Positions 53,628-62,980 are shown, counted from the stretch's first letter. The stretch: DNA of 64,000 nt from CAZZNQ01 sp964655775 (GCA_964655775.1 CAZZNQ010000001.1:47294-111293), one strand, 5' to 3'. The notes: generated by a model from the letters alone, not told the origin. Made by a program: numbers and translations.

Positions 53628-53891
53628 CTAATCCGAGCACGGCGGAGAGTCGCAGGGCTCCGTGCGCCCGCAGCACCGCGTAGTCCTGCCGCATGTGGGC
53701 CCGCGGGAACCGCGTCCGTGGTCCGTGGCGTAGAATCCGTTTCCTTTGAAGATCAGCCCGGCGCCGCCGCTGATCATCCTGTCGCACTGCGCGCCGCATT
53801 CCGGGCATTCCGGCGCGCGCTCCTCCATCATGCCGTGGAAGAGCTCGAAAACGTGCCCGCAGGCCCTGCATCTGTAATCGTATGTCGGCAT
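53628..53891 (-). CDS. FmdB-family zinc ribbon protein
   Basis: An 87-residue protein opening PTYDYRCRACGHVFEL, with the second metal pair in CPECGAQC. This is the FmdB regulatory-protein family, whose function is not firm. The C-terminal half has further Cys (TCGRTTRCCGRTEPCDSPPC), more than usual. The ATG at 53891 begins at the family start, but a start at 53912 has a comparable ribosome binding site. Confidence 0.82.
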   Translation of the reverse strand: MPTYDYRCRACGHVFELFHGMMEERAPECPECGAQCDRMISGGAGLIFKGNGFYATDHGRGSRGPTCGRTTRCCGRTEPCDSPPCSD

Positions 53892-53998
53892 CGGCAGGTT
53901 CTGATTCTCCATCCGTTGCGGGGCCATGGCACTTATGGACCACACGGCCCCGCATCTTCACTGTGACGACGAATATGGCTCAAGGGCGTCCCAAGAGC

Positions 53999-54298
53999 TC
54001 ACCATCTGAAGCCGCGACCAAAGCCGCCACGGCGGCCGCCCCGCCGGCCTCGGCCGAGTCCCAGACCCCGACCGAAGCCCAGCCCTCGGCCGAAACTTCG
54101 GAAGAAACCTGGGGCATAGCGAGCGGCGCCATAGTACCGGGGGGCTGTGAAGCCGCAGTAGGGAACCGCCGGATACAATCCCCTCGCCCCGAAACCGGGA
54201 TTCACGTAGCCCGGCGTCGCATACCCCGCATAGTAACCTGCTGCACGTCCCGTCATTGGACCCATTCCGGCCGGTCCCGTTCCATCTCCAAATGGCAT
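53999..54298 (-). CDS. DUF5320 small glycine-rich protein
   Basis: A 99-residue protein beginning MPFGDGTGPAGMGPMTGRAAG, the hallmark of DUF5320, followed by Tyr/Gly-rich and Gly/Arg-rich tracts (FGRGLGFGRGLGLGRGRRG). Such proteins are typically found with MinD-type ATPases that carry ferredoxin inserts and with NifX/NifB-like proteins. GGGAGG lies eight bases before the ATG. The role is unknown, possibly in metal or nucleic-acid binding. Confidence 0.85.
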   Translation of the reverse strand: MPFGDGTGPAGMGPMTGRAAGYYAGYATPGYVNPGFGARGLYPAVPYCGFTAPRYYGAARYAPGFFRSFGRGLGFGRGLGLGRGRRGGRRGGFGRGFRW

Positions 54299-54382
54299 CG
54301 CTATGCCTCCCTTCGATAAACGCTGACAAGCTCTCCTCCCTGCGGGCCCGACAGGGACCCGGTCTCTATTCGCGCTATAGCC

Positions 54383-55300
54383 TCAGACCCGGGCATGATC
54401 CTGCACCTCGTCATCGTCGGCAACCGGTCGCGTAACGGTCTTCCGCGGCCTGAGGAGAAGGGCATCGCCCACCTCGCAGCCGATGTCCCGAGCGATCACG
54501 GGGCACTTGGCTTTCAGGAGGAGGAAGATCGGGCCCGGGTGGTCACTGAGGGCCTCGCAGTTGGCCTGGCCCTTGGCGATGATAAGGTCCGCGCCGGCAA
54601 ACCTTTCTCGGAACGCCGGGGAGCAGTCCTCCAGGACGGTGCCGGGAATATCGCTTCCGGTGCTGACGACCCTCGCTCGTGCGCATAGACCGATCTGCTC
54701 GGCATCGGCCATCGTGGCATCGTTGATGATCGGCCCGCCCTTCACGGCGACGGTGACGTCGTGGCAGGGGATTCTCGACAGGAACAGCATGTCCAGGACG
54801 ATCTCGCCCGCGTTGTCCGCCAGGTAGAGCACCGAAGAAGCCGCTTCGAGCTCCCGCTCGAGGTCGTCCACGGGGCAACCGGTGATGGGCGCGGCAAGGG
54901 TCTGCTCGATCGTCCGGCCTACGAGTTCGTCGCACAGCCGGGTGTGGTGCCGCGCTCCCCAGTCCATGATATTCCCGGCAATGGCCAGGCGCAGAGCCGT
55001 CTCGAACGGGCGAGCGGAGGACCTGACCCGTTTCTGGAGTTCCGGCAGCAGACCCAGGGCGAACGCGTTCGCCTGTCTCTTGGCCTCCGCATATGGGTCG
55101 GCGCCGCGCGTCTCCGTTCGGACCAGCCTGTGTATGTCAGCAGCCATGCACAGCGGCGGCGCATCCATTGGGAAGTCGGCCATCGTCCGCAGAACCCGGC
55201 GCATCACTCGGAGTCGGACATCGGCATCATTGGTGGCCATGGAAACAGCGTCCAGCGCCTGCTGGGCGAAACACGGCATGCAGTCGAGGTAAGTCCTCAT
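54383..55300 (-). CDS. DUF89/ARMT1-like damage-control phosphatase
   Basis: A 305-residue metal-dependent phosphatase of the DUF89 family, which removes phosphate from damaged or overflow sugar-phosphate metabolites. Features are MRTYLDCMPCFAQQALDA with its Cys pair, SSVLYLADNAGEIVLD with the Asp-Asn-x-Gly-Glu active-site signature, AVKGGPIINDATMADA, and GADLIIAKGQANCE. The ATG at 55300 follows AGGAG. It lies 19 bases after the tandem ATPase gene. Confidence 0.9.
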   Translation of the reverse strand: MRTYLDCMPCFAQQALDAVSMATNDADVRLRVMRRVLRTMADFPMDAPPLCMAADIHRLVRTETRGADPYAEAKRQANAFALGLLPELQKRVRSSARPFETALRLAIAGNIMDWGARHHTRLCDELVGRTIEQTLAAPITGCPVDDLERELEAASSVLYLADNAGEIVLDMLFLSRIPCHDVTVAVKGGPIINDATMADAEQIGLCARARVVSTGSDIPGTVLEDCSPAFRERFAGADLIIAKGQANCEALSDHPGPIFLLLKAKCPVIARDIGCEVGDALLLRPRKTVTRPVADDDEVQDHARV

Positions 55301-55319
55301 TCTCGGCTCCTGGGCAGTT

Positions 55320-57221
55320 TCATTCGCCGGCGTTCGTCGCCGGTGCTCGCTCGATCTCCTGCCGCAGTGCGCGCCATGCTCCACGCACAGCATCCGCCGC
55401 GGCGCCCGCTTCGTACTCAACGATGTTCCTGCCTGCACAGAGCGCCTCGTTCACAGCCGGGTCGAACGGGATCTCACCGACCAGCGGGGCGCCGAATTCC
55501 TGCGCCATGGTCCTTATGCGTTGCGATTGCTCCGGGTTCAGGTCGCTCTTGTTGATGCATACCAGGCTGCGCACTCTGAAATGGCGGCACAACTCGAGAA
55601 CCCGCTCCAGATCGTGGACGCCGGAGACCGTCGGTTCGGTCACTATGAGCGCGAAGTCCACGCCCGATACCGACGCAATGACGGGGCACCCGGTTCCGGG
55701 CGAACCGTCGTTAAGTATGCGGCCGGCCCCATCCCGGGCCGCCAGGTTCGCAGCACTCTCCCGAACCGAAGTTACCAGTTTCCCGCTGTTCTCCTCGGCG
55801 ATACCCAGCCGGGCGTGGGCCATGGGCCCGTAGGGCGTGTCGGAAACGTAGCTCTGGCCGGTGCGCGCCCGGCTGACGTCCACGGCCTCCACCGGACAGA
55901 CGAAGCCGCACAGACCGCATCCTTCGCAGGCGAACTCGTTGACCATGTGCCGGACACGGCCAAGTCGCCCCTCGCCCTCAACCGGCGATATGGCGCCGAA
56001 GTGGCAGAGGTCGGCGCACCGCCCGCAGCCAATGCAGGCTTCCAGGTCGATGACCGCCTTCTGGCCGCCGTAGAAATCGCTTACGTCTTTCACTTCAGGT
56101 TTGAGCAGAAGGTGCAGGTCGGCCGCGTCTACGTCGCAATCGGCCATTATCTTGTCGTCGGAGAGCGCCGCCAGCGCGGCGGTCACCGTTGTCTTGCCGG
56201 TGCCGCCCTTGCCGCTGATCACGGTGCACTCGACGTAGTCTCCGTGCCGCTCCGTCTCGGTCGTTCCGGCCTCCGTCGGTGTCAGTTCGGCCAGCAACGC
56301 CTCGTCTGGCGCAGGTGGAACGGACTGGCTACTCAGGCGCTCCGCCCCTCGGAGGATGTCCAGCAGGGATTCGGTCACCTCGGGGAACTCGTCGACAAGC
56401 AGGCCTCCGCGCGAGTAACACTCGGCGTAACGCCTGTCGAAGGGCACGCGACCCAGGATGGGCACGCCGACCTCGTCGGCGTACTGCTGGATGATGGTGT
56501 CCTCACCGTCGGAACGGTTCACCACGATCCCCGCCGGTATGCGCAGCTCGAGGGCCATGTTCAGCGCCAGGCGCAGGTCGTTCAGTCCGAAAGGAGTCGG
56601 CTCCGTCACAAGAACAACCACGTCGGCGTCCTGCATCGCCTCGACCACCGGACAGGCCGTACCCGGTGCAGCGTCGATCAGGGTGAAGCCGTCCTTGGCA
56701 GCATGTTTCTTGACGCCGCGCACGACCGCGGGGGCCAGGGGCTCCCCGACGTTCAGCGTCCCGTGCGCGAAGTAGAACTCGCCGCCGTCCGGATCCACTT
56801 CCACCGTGCCGATGGCGACGGGATGCTCGGTGAGCGCCCCCTCCGGGCACACGTAGCTGCACACGCCGCAGGCGTGGCATAGCTCGGGGAAGATCAGGAC
56901 GCGGGCATCGCCCTTGCGCGCGGAGTCGGGACCGGGGCCGCCCTTCTGCACGACGGCGATCGCGTTGTAGTGGCAGGCTTCCTGGCACTTCCGGCAACCC
57001 GTGCACAGCTCCGGGTGCCACTGAGGGCGCTTGACGGAGACCTCCTCGGCCGAGGTGAAGCGAGGGCGCACGAAGAGGTGGTCGTTGGGCTCCTCCACGT
57101 CGCAGTCCAGCAGCCTTACGGGGCCCTTCACACTGTCATCTCTGGCCAGAGCCGCGGCCAGGTTCACTGCAACCGTCGTCTTCCCTGTGCCGCCCTTTCC
57201 GCTGGCAATCGTCAGGATCAT
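55320..57221 (-). CDS. Tandem MinD/Mrp-type ATPase with four ferredoxin-like [4Fe-4S] sites, single-chain fusion
   Basis: A 633-residue protein made of two full copies of the MinD-like ATPase with a ferredoxin insert. The first half has Walker A SGKGGTGKTT at residues 7-16, CTGCRKCQEACH, CHACGVCSYVCP, and DAAPGTACPV. The second half, from about residue 335, repeats SGKGGTGKTT, CIGCGRCADLCH, CEGCGLCGFVCP, and DGSPGTGCPV. In other bacteria these are two adjacent genes. Here a linker of about 35 residues (PPAPDEALLAELTPTEAG) joins them. It is likely a P-loop ATPase for Fe-S or metal-centre assembly working as an internal dimer. Confidence 0.93.
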   Translation of the reverse strand: MILTIASGKGGTGKTTVAVNLAAALARDDSVKGPVRLLDCDVEEPNDHLFVRPRFTSAEEVSVKRPQWHPELCTGCRKCQEACHYNAIAVVQKGGPGPDSARKGDARVLIFPELCHACGVCSYVCPEGALTEHPVAIGTVEVDPDGGEFYFAHGTLNVGEPLAPAVVRGVKKHAAKDGFTLIDAAPGTACPVVEAMQDADVVVLVTEPTPFGLNDLRLALNMALELRIPAGIVVNRSDGEDTIIQQYADEVGVPILGRVPFDRRYAECYSRGGLLVDEFPEVTESLLDILRGAERLSSQSVPPAPDEALLAELTPTEAGTTETERHGDYVECTVISGKGGTGKTTVTAALAALSDDKIMADCDVDAADLHLLLKPEVKDVSDFYGGQKAVIDLEACIGCGRCADLCHFGAISPVEGEGRLGRVRHMVNEFACEGCGLCGFVCPVEAVDVSRARTGQSYVSDTPYGPMAHARLGIAEENSGKLVTSVRESAANLAARDGAGRILNDGSPGTGCPVIASVSGVDFALIVTEPTVSGVHDLERVLELCRHFRVRSLVCINKSDLNPEQSQRIRTMAQEFGAPLVGEIPFDPAVNEALCAGRNIVEYEAGAAADAVRGAWRALRQEIERAPATNAGE

Positions 57222-57258
57222 GGATCACGTACCTTCCAGGTTTGATAGGATGAAAGAG

Positions 57259-58605
57259 TCACGCACTCATGGCACCGATGGCTTCTTCGGCCGCGTTGAC
57301 AAGCTGATACGCTATGGGCGAGGCCGTGAGGGCCGGGTGGGTGCCGGTCTGGAATGTGGCGATCTGGTCGGCCGTCATGCGTTGCTGGATGCAGGCGCTC
57401 ACGGTGTTGATGAGTTCGCCGCCGCTTTTCGCGCCCATAAGCTGGCCACCGATGAGAACGCGTGTATGGCGCTCAAAAAGGAGCTTCAGAGTGAGTTCCT
57501 GCCCGTCCGGCATCACGCCGGGATGGCGGTTCATCCCGGACGCCCGGCCGGCGACGGCGCAGTAGCCCGCCTCCTCCGCCGCCGCCTGGGTAAGGCCCGC
57601 CGTGGCAAAGGCCGTATTGCCTATCACCGTTGAATACACTCCGATGGCGCCCGGATAGGCCCGAGTAATGCCGAAGAGGTTGGCTCCCGCCACTCTGGCC
57701 TCCGTTGTCGCAACCGAAGCCAACCACAGGCGCGACGGTTCGCCGGTGAAGAACGAGACCTTCTCGGCACAATCGCCGCAGGCGAATACGTCGCGATCGG
57801 ATGTCCGCATGGCGCGGTCAACCTTCACCGCTCCGACGGGACCGATATCCAGTCCCGCGCGCTCGGCAAGCTGGACGTTGGGCGTGACACCGACACTCTG
57901 GACAACGACGTCCGCGTTCAGCGACTTGCCGCTCTCGAGCCGGACGCTGCCGACCGCACCGTTCCCCACGAAGCTCCGGACACGCTCGTTTGTGACAAGC
58001 GTAATGCCGCCCGACTTCAACTGGTCTTCCGCCAGCGAGCTGAACTCCTCGTCAAAAGCGGCCAACAGACATCTCGGCAGGAGCTCCACAATGCTCACGC
58101 GTGCGTCGCCCATCTTCTTGCACTCGTCAGCGAACTCAACACCGATAAAGCCACCGCCTATGATGACCACATCCGACGCGCGGCCGACACACTCCCGCAT
58201 CCTGTCCAGGTGCGGCACGCTTTTCTTGACGGCGAAGATCCCATCCAGATCAGTGCCTGGAACCGGCAGTTCGACCGGCAGGGATCCGGTGGCCAGAACG
58301 AGCTTCCGGTACCCGATGGTGTCACCGGACTCCGTCTTCAGCATCCTGGACTGCCGGTCTATCTCGGCGACAGCCGCCACAACCAGACCGATGTCGTTCT
58401 TCTCCAGAACAGTATCGGGAATCAGGTTGTTGCTCGGGCTGCCGACCGTGCCGAATACATACGGGATCCCGCAGGGAATGAGCACGGCCTCCTCGCGGCG
58501 AACAAGGAGTATCGACTTGTCCCGGTAGTGCCGCCTCGCCGTCAGGGCGGCCGTAAGCCCGGCGGCACTGCCGCCTACTACCACTACATCCGCTTGCTCT
58601 TGCAT
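57259..58605 (-). CDS. FAD-dependent pyridine nucleotide-disulfide oxidoreductase
   Basis: A 448-residue flavoprotein of the NADH oxidase/CoA-disulfide reductase group. The FAD-binding GGSAAGLTAAL is at the start. The redox Cys is near residue 45 in LIPCGIPYVFG. The NAD-binding VVIIGGGFIGVEFA is in the middle. The second FAD loop is VFACGDCAEK, and a dimerisation domain is C-terminal. It would reduce a thiol or persulfide substrate, or oxygen, consistent with protection or sulfur handling in the Fe-S cluster. The ATG at 58605 has AAGG upstream. Confidence 0.9.
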   Translation of the reverse strand: MQEQADVVVVGGSAAGLTAALTARRHYRDKSILLVRREEAVLIPCGIPYVFGTVGSPSNNLIPDTVLEKNDIGLVVAAVAEIDRQSRMLKTESGDTIGYRKLVLATGSLPVELPVPGTDLDGIFAVKKSVPHLDRMRECVGRASDVVIIGGGFIGVEFADECKKMGDARVSIVELLPRCLLAAFDEEFSSLAEDQLKSGGITLVTNERVRSFVGNGAVGSVRLESGKSLNADVVVQSVGVTPNVQLAERAGLDIGPVGAVKVDRAMRTSDRDVFACGDCAEKVSFFTGEPSRLWLASVATTEARVAGANLFGITRAYPGAIGVYSTVIGNTAFATAGLTQAAAEEAGYCAVAGRASGMNRHPGVMPDGQELTLKLLFERHTRVLIGGQLMGAKSGGELINTVSACIQQRMTADQIATFQTGTHPALTASPIAYQLVNAAEEAIGAMSA

Positions 58606-58668
58606 GGATACCTTTTGGGCTCCTCGCTTGTCGTGTCTCGCGCCGGACAACTGTGATGCCGGCTTTGC

Positions 58669-58860
58669 CTAGCGAGCGCGAGTCATGGTCGCCCCGCACT
58701 TGGGACACTTCATCTGGTAGCAGGGCTTCCCCTGCTGGTGCTTCACCTTCTTTCCGCACTCCGGGCAAACGCAACTGCCGCCGGGTCCATCGCCGAAGCC
58801 CCCCATTCTCCCGCGTCCATCCCCGCGGCCTGCTCCTGTTCCTGCGCCGTATCCTGGCAT
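58669..58860 (-). CDS. Small glycine-rich zinc ribbon protein
   Basis: A 63-residue protein: a Gly/Arg/Asp-rich first half (PGYGAGTGAGRGDG), then a rubredoxin-like zinc ribbon, CVCPECGKKVKHQQGKPCY and KCPKCGATM. AGGAG before the ATG overlaps the end of the TrmO gene, four bases away. Similar small ribbons accompany MinD-type Fe-S ATPases. Confidence 0.78.
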   Translation of the reverse strand: MPGYGAGTGAGRGDGRGRMGGFGDGPGGSCVCPECGKKVKHQQGKPCYQMKCPKCGATMTRAR

Positions 58861-58864
58861 CGCT

Positions 58865-59266
58865 CTACTCCTGCCCCCGGCCTTCACGCTTCCGGTTCGT
58901 TCCCGAAGGAGAGGCCTTGAGGTCCACTATGGGAGATCCGTCCGCGGCGTCCAGACCGCGGACCCTAATCCGGGTTCCGTTCACCTCTGTCACAAGCACC
59001 TGAGTCACCCCGATCGGGTTGGGCCTCATCGGGCTGCGCAGTGCAAACACGCCTCTCAGCGGACGACCGGCGTCGCCGCGCGGATGCACCTTCTTCCTTT
59101 GTCTCTGCTCGGCCGTAAGCCGGTGCATCCAGTAGAGCACGTCGAGTTTCATGCCCGGGCCCACACCTTCAAGGCCATCCTGATAGCTGGGGTCGACATC
59201 CAGCTCGCAGATGTCGTCATTCACTCTGCGGACCTTCCCGATCGGCTCTATCTCTATCCGCTCCAA
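58865..59266 (-). CDS. TrmO-like tRNA m6t6A methyltransferase family protein
   Basis: A 133-residue protein of the TrmO/UPF0066 family, which N6-methylates t6A37 in tRNA. The family core is present: DVLYWMHRL, VHPRGDAGRPLRGVFALRSPMRPNPIGVTQV and GLDAADGSPIVDLK. The C-terminal domain of E. coli TrmO is absent, as in many short homologues, which may act on other substrates. It sits inside the iron cluster rather than near tRNA genes. Confidence 0.88.
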   Translation of the reverse strand: MERIEIEPIGKVRRVNDDICELDVDPSYQDGLEGVGPGMKLDVLYWMHRLTAEQRQRKKVHPRGDAGRPLRGVFALRSPMRPNPIGVTQVLVTEVNGTRIRVRGLDAADGSPIVDLKASPSGTNRKREGRGQE

Positions 59267-59309
59267 TACCTACTTCTCCTCCACTGCTCCGAGAACCTTG
59301 TGGCGACGC

Positions 59310-59654
59310 TCAGAAGAACCGTTCCCGCCACCAGAGGAACATGCCCCAGGCATTGTCCGTTCGGTACTTGCTGTCGCCGCAGGGCAGACCTCCTCGTTCC
59401 TCGGGTTCAGGGCCGATCAGGTCGCAGGGCTCTCCATATGCCAGCAGGCGATAGGCGGAACGCAACTGCACGAACCGTCGAGAAGCACCGGCATCCTGGG
59501 GATTGTGGTCCGGATGATGGCTCCTGCACGCCCGTCGCCAGGCGGCTTTCAGTTCATCCGGCGACGCATCTTCGTCCACTCCCAGTATCTCGCGCGCCCT
59601 TTTCTTGAGCGCAAACTCCTCTCGAATCTGCTTTTGAAAGTCGAATTCATCCAT
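59310..59654 (-). CDS. DnaJ-domain protein
   Basis: A 114-residue protein with a J-domain at residues 15-75: REILGVDEDASPDELKAAWRR, the HPD motif in SHHPDHNP, and FVQLRSAYRLL. No zinc finger or C-terminal substrate domain. A short C-terminal tail is rich in aromatic residues. It may bring DnaK to the Fe-S assembly proteins encoded downstream, as HscB does in the Isc system; that is inferred from position. Confidence 0.88.
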   Translation of the reverse strand: MDEFDFQKQIREEFALKKRAREILGVDEDASPDELKAAWRRACRSHHPDHNPQDAGASRRFVQLRSAYRLLAYGEPCDLIGPEPEERGGLPCGDSKYRTDNAWGMFLWWRERFF

Positions 59655-59709
59655 CCTCACGCTCACACGTACCCATCGGCGCCCGGAACCGCGAGTGGGT
59701 ACTGCAACG

Positions 59710-60222
59710 TCAATCCGCCTCCGGAACGGTAAGGCCCGCGCCCTCCAGGTACTGATCCATACATTTCTCACATGTATGGTCGGCATCGCCCGCCTGGATG
59801 CACCGCCGAAACTCCGCCAGCCAGTTCCGGCCTTCGTCCTCGCCCCTGGCCAGGAAGGCCAAGAAACATACAAGACGATTGAGCGCTTCCCGGTCGAGGG
59901 CGTGTTCCATTCCGCAAGCAATGGCGTCGGCCCGATCGGCCTCCAGGCCCAGCACGTGGCCGAGGAAATCCTCCAGCACGCTGTGGCGCAGCACGATGCG
60001 GCTCGCAAGACGCCGGCCTTCGGCCGAAAGGGTCATCGGTTCGTAAGGTTCGTAGTTCACCAGGCCCTTCTCGGCAAGGCTCTTCATAGCCATCGTAACG
60101 GCGGACTTGGCCACGTCGAGTCCCGCCGATATGTCACGGACTCGGGCGAACCCTCGATCCCGTTCAAGGCGGAAGATCGTCTCCAGGTAATCCTCTAAGG
60201 TCGCACTGAGCTCCTGTGTCAT
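59710..60222 (-). CDS. DtxR/MntR-family metal-dependent repressor
   Basis: A 170-residue regulator sensing Fe(II) or Mn(II). The N-terminal winged helix is LEDYLETIFRLERDRGF, VRDISAGLDVAKSAVTMAMKSL. Metal-site residues are in RLASRIVLRHSVLEDFLGHVLG and CGMEHALDREALNRL. The tail has CEKCMDQY and no SH3 domain, as in the short form of the family. It is the first gene of the run to 53195 and probably controls it. Confidence 0.92.
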   Translation of the reverse strand: MTQELSATLEDYLETIFRLERDRGFARVRDISAGLDVAKSAVTMAMKSLAEKGLVNYEPYEPMTLSAEGRRLASRIVLRHSVLEDFLGHVLGLEADRADAIACGMEHALDREALNRLVCFLAFLARGEDEGRNWLAEFRRCIQAGDADHTCEKCMDQYLEGAGLTVPEAD

Positions 60223-60256
60223 TCGATGGCACCCGTTGATGTTCTATCTATGTAAC

Positions 60257-60284
60257 ATTATACTAATCCAAGAACTCAATGCAA
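60257..60284 (-). promoter_or_regulatory. Promoter of the DtxR-type regulator
   Basis: On the minus strand TTGCAT (60284-60279), 16-bp spacer, TATAAT (60262-60257). Just downstream, 60241-60256 (GTTCTATCTATGTAAC) is an imperfect palindrome (10 of 16 positions), placed where a repressor would block transcription. It may be the autoregulatory site. Confidence 0.55.
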
Positions 60285-60444
60285 GCGAAGTGGCCTGTTG
60301 AGTGAGAAAGAGGCCAGGGGCGGACGCGCCAATATGGCGCGTGGTCGGAATCAGATCAAGAGGCGACTTCGACTGCACCGGCACCCAGGCGACAGTGTGC
60401 ACCGTCCGTGCGCCAGCTCGCAATTGGGTCCGAACGACGAAGCG

Positions 60445-61563
60445 TTACGGCCGGCCGACCATCCGCCACATCTCGACGGGCTGGTGATCGCCGCTCCAGT
60501 TCGCACCGACCAGCGCCTTGCCGTCCTGACCCAGGTCGGCCACACAAAGGCCGTGGCTGCCAGTGGTTGAGACGACTTCGCGCCGCCAGTCCAGACTGTC
60601 GCCTTGATTCAGGTACACGAGGATGCGGCGCCGCTGCGACTGGTGCATCTCGGCCGTCACGATGTCCGGCGAGCCGTCGCCCGCCAGGTCGCGGACGACG
60701 AGGCTGTGCGCATAGTCCAGCGAGCCCTCTACGACGTGCTCCTCCCAGTGACCGCGCGGATCTTCCGGAGCCTGGAACCACGACAGCTTCCCTTCGCCCT
60801 CGGAGCGCGTGAGCACGATGTCCGGCCTGCCGTCGCCGTTCATGTCGGCAACCCGGACGATGGCGGGCGCGAACCATTCCCCGAAGACGTGCTCCTCCCA
60901 CCGGCCGTTGCGCAGGTCGGCCGGCGTCTCGTACCAACGCCCGCCTATAACGATGTCCAGGCGACCGCTGCCCGTCAGGTCGGCCAGCGCCAGGCCCTCG
61001 CCCGTTGGGCACTTCAGCGTTCGCGACTCCCACTGCTCGGGCCCGTTCCGCAGCCAGACGACGATCTCGGCCCCGGCGTCGCCCTGCTGGCGGGTGACGA
61101 TCTCCAGTTGCCCGTCGCCGTCCACGTCGGCCACGCATACGTCGTGGGCGCGCGGGCTGCCTATCTCATGCCGTTTCCAGTGCCCGCCCGCCGGATCGCC
61201 GTCGGGCAGCGGGTTCTCGTACCACTCCATGCGGTCATGGCCGTACCACTCGGGGATGACGAGGTCCAGGTCACCGTCGCCGTCCATGTCCACCAGCCTG
61301 GCGTCGCAACTCCACTTCCCCGAGGGTGCGATCTCGTGTCGGCTCAGGTCGATCAGATCGTAATAGACCAGCGGCCCTCCGGCGCTGCTGGCCACCACCA
61401 GTTCGTCCCTGCCGTCGCCGTTCAGGTCGCCGACGGTCTTGATGTGGGCGTTCTCCGGTCCGTCCGCGTCCACTGTCACATGCTCGAACATGCCTGCTAT
61501 TCCTCCCGGAAGCCCTACGGCCAGCAACATCGGCATCCATCGTGCCATGGGCATCGCCAGCAC
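60445..61563 (-). CDS. VCBS/FG-GAP repeat protein
   Basis: A 372-residue beta-propeller made of repeats with calcium-binding cores: GDLNGDGRDELVVAS, VDMDGDGDLDLVIPEW, ADVDGDGQLEIVTR, ADMNGDGRPDIVLTR. The protein may be exported, since the first 25 residues (MARWMPMLLAVGLPGGIAG) are hydrophobic, but an alternative start at 61491 would remove them. These proteins bind carbohydrates or act as extracellular structural modules. The function is not further defined. Confidence 0.8.
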   Translation of the reverse strand: MLAMPMARWMPMLLAVGLPGGIAGMFEHVTVDADGPENAHIKTVGDLNGDGRDELVVASSAGGPLVYYDLIDLSRHEIAPSGKWSCDARLVDMDGDGDLDLVIPEWYGHDRMEWYENPLPDGDPAGGHWKRHEIGSPRAHDVCVADVDGDGQLEIVTRQQGDAGAEIVVWLRNGPEQWESRTLKCPTGEGLALADLTGSGRLDIVIGGRWYETPADLRNGRWEEHVFGEWFAPAIVRVADMNGDGRPDIVLTRSEGEGKLSWFQAPEDPRGHWEEHVVEGSLDYAHSLVVRDLAGDGSPDIVTAEMHQSQRRRILVYLNQGDSLDWRREVVSTTGSHGLCVADLGQDGKALVGANWSGDHQPVEMWRMVGRP

Positions 61564-61607
61564 CTCGGTGGCGCCGTCGGAACTCCCGCCGAGTCGCCGG
61601 CCGCGGC

Positions 61608-62594
61608 CTACAGAGCCTTGTGACCGGTGTAATAGTCCAGGTCCAGTGCAATTCCCTTCAGGTAGGCGAGAGCCGCCACGTAGCGGCGGTCGACCTCAGC
61701 CAGGTCGCCGATCCGGTGCCCTTTCACGATGATGGGCGAGCACTGTTCGTGCGAGAGGTAGCCGTCATAGCCTATCTCCTGGCAGGCGGCCAGGAACACA
61801 TCCCACTTGCACGGGTCGTTCTCGCTGCCGGGCACCACTTCGTCCCACCCCAGCGGCGCGCCGCCCACCGTGAACTTCGGCGCGATGGAGATGCTGTGCG
61901 AGTAGACCATCAGCCCCTTCATGCTGTGAACCGTCCTCCGGATGAAGTCGGCGTCCTGCGACTCCAGCAGTGGCAGGTCGAGCCCCACCTTCAGGCTGGG
62001 CACGTTCACCTCGTCGATCATCTCGAGCGTTTCTTCGTTGTTGCCGGTGATCTCGGGATGGGTCTGCAGCGCCAGCGTCACGCCCTGGTCCTGGGCCATC
62101 AGCGCCACCTCGCGCAGGCCATCCTTCACCTGGTGCCATGCCTCCAGCCAGTCCTTGTTCTGGGAGACGCGCCGCGAGCGCGACTCGAACGCCGGGTTGC
62201 CGTAGCCCTGATCGGCATAGGGGTTCTGGAAGTAGCCGAAGAATCCCGCGAGCACGCGAACGACTCCCATGCCCATATCCGCGGCAAGCTGGATGGCGTC
62301 GCGGACGTAGAGGATCTCCTTCTCCTGCGGGTAGAGCAGGACGTGGTTGCCCTTCATAAAGTTGGTGCAGCAGACGACGGCGCCCAGCTCCAGGTCCAGC
62401 TCGGAGGCCAGATCCTTCAGACGCTCGCGACGGTCCCGGTCCAAATCCATCGGGAACCCAAGCGGACGGTGGGCGTAGATGCACGCCGCGTCGTAGCCGA
62501 ACTCGGCCGCTTTCCGAAAAGCATCCTCCAGCGGCAGGCATTCACCGTCGGTGAAGTACCCCCCATAGCCGATCGTGTCGAGGCTGAACTTCAT
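61608..62594 (-). CDS. Sugar phosphate isomerase/epimerase, second TIM barrel
   Basis: A 328-residue xylose-isomerase-like barrel. The start FSLDTIGYGGYFTDGE is followed by metal-site regions GYDAACIYAHRP, LALQTHPEITG, LKVGLDLPLLES and YDGYLSHEQC. It differs clearly from the 266-residue member at 10622. It is divergent from the DUF454 gene and 44 bases upstream of the VCBS gene. Confidence 0.85.
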   Translation of the reverse strand: MKFSLDTIGYGGYFTDGECLPLEDAFRKAAEFGYDAACIYAHRPLGFPMDLDRDRRERLKDLASELDLELGAVVCCTNFMKGNHVLLYPQEKEILYVRDAIQLAADMGMGVVRVLAGFFGYFQNPYADQGYGNPAFESRSRRVSQNKDWLEAWHQVKDGLREVALMAQDQGVTLALQTHPEITGNNEETLEMIDEVNVPSLKVGLDLPLLESQDADFIRRTVHSMKGLMVYSHSISIAPKFTVGGAPLGWDEVVPGSENDPCKWDVFLAACQEIGYDGYLSHEQCSPIIVKGHRIGDLAEVDRRYVAALAYLKGIALDLDYYTGHKAL

Positions 62595-62980
62595 GGCCGC
62601 CCTCCTCGTTCGTGGGTGCGCGGAGCGGCCGTGATTCTACGGGGTGGGCAGAAGGCCGTCAATCCCTTGCGTGGGGAGACGCCGTCTTCCGCGCTGCTTC
62701 CTTCACCAGCAGAAGAACTCGGAGGGCCCGGCGATGGACACGGGCACGATGCGAAGACACGAGTGCCATGCGGGCAGGTCGCTCCGGGGACAGGACGAGC
62801 TGCGCGCTCAGGGAACCGCCCGTTTGTCATCAGTTGTTAGGCCACGTCGCCGACCGTATCATCAGCCCAGGTGGGCCATAGCGCCAACCCCAAAGATCGG
62901 TCCGTTCGTTCTATCGTCCGGTGTCGGCTCGCTCCGGGCCTCGGGCAGGACTGCGGCGGACCAGGAGCAATACCAGAATC
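62595..62980. other. Divergent intergenic region
   Basis: 386 bases. The only signal I see is AGGAG at about 62963-62967 before the DUF454 start. No gene or RNA recognised. Confidence 0.4.
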
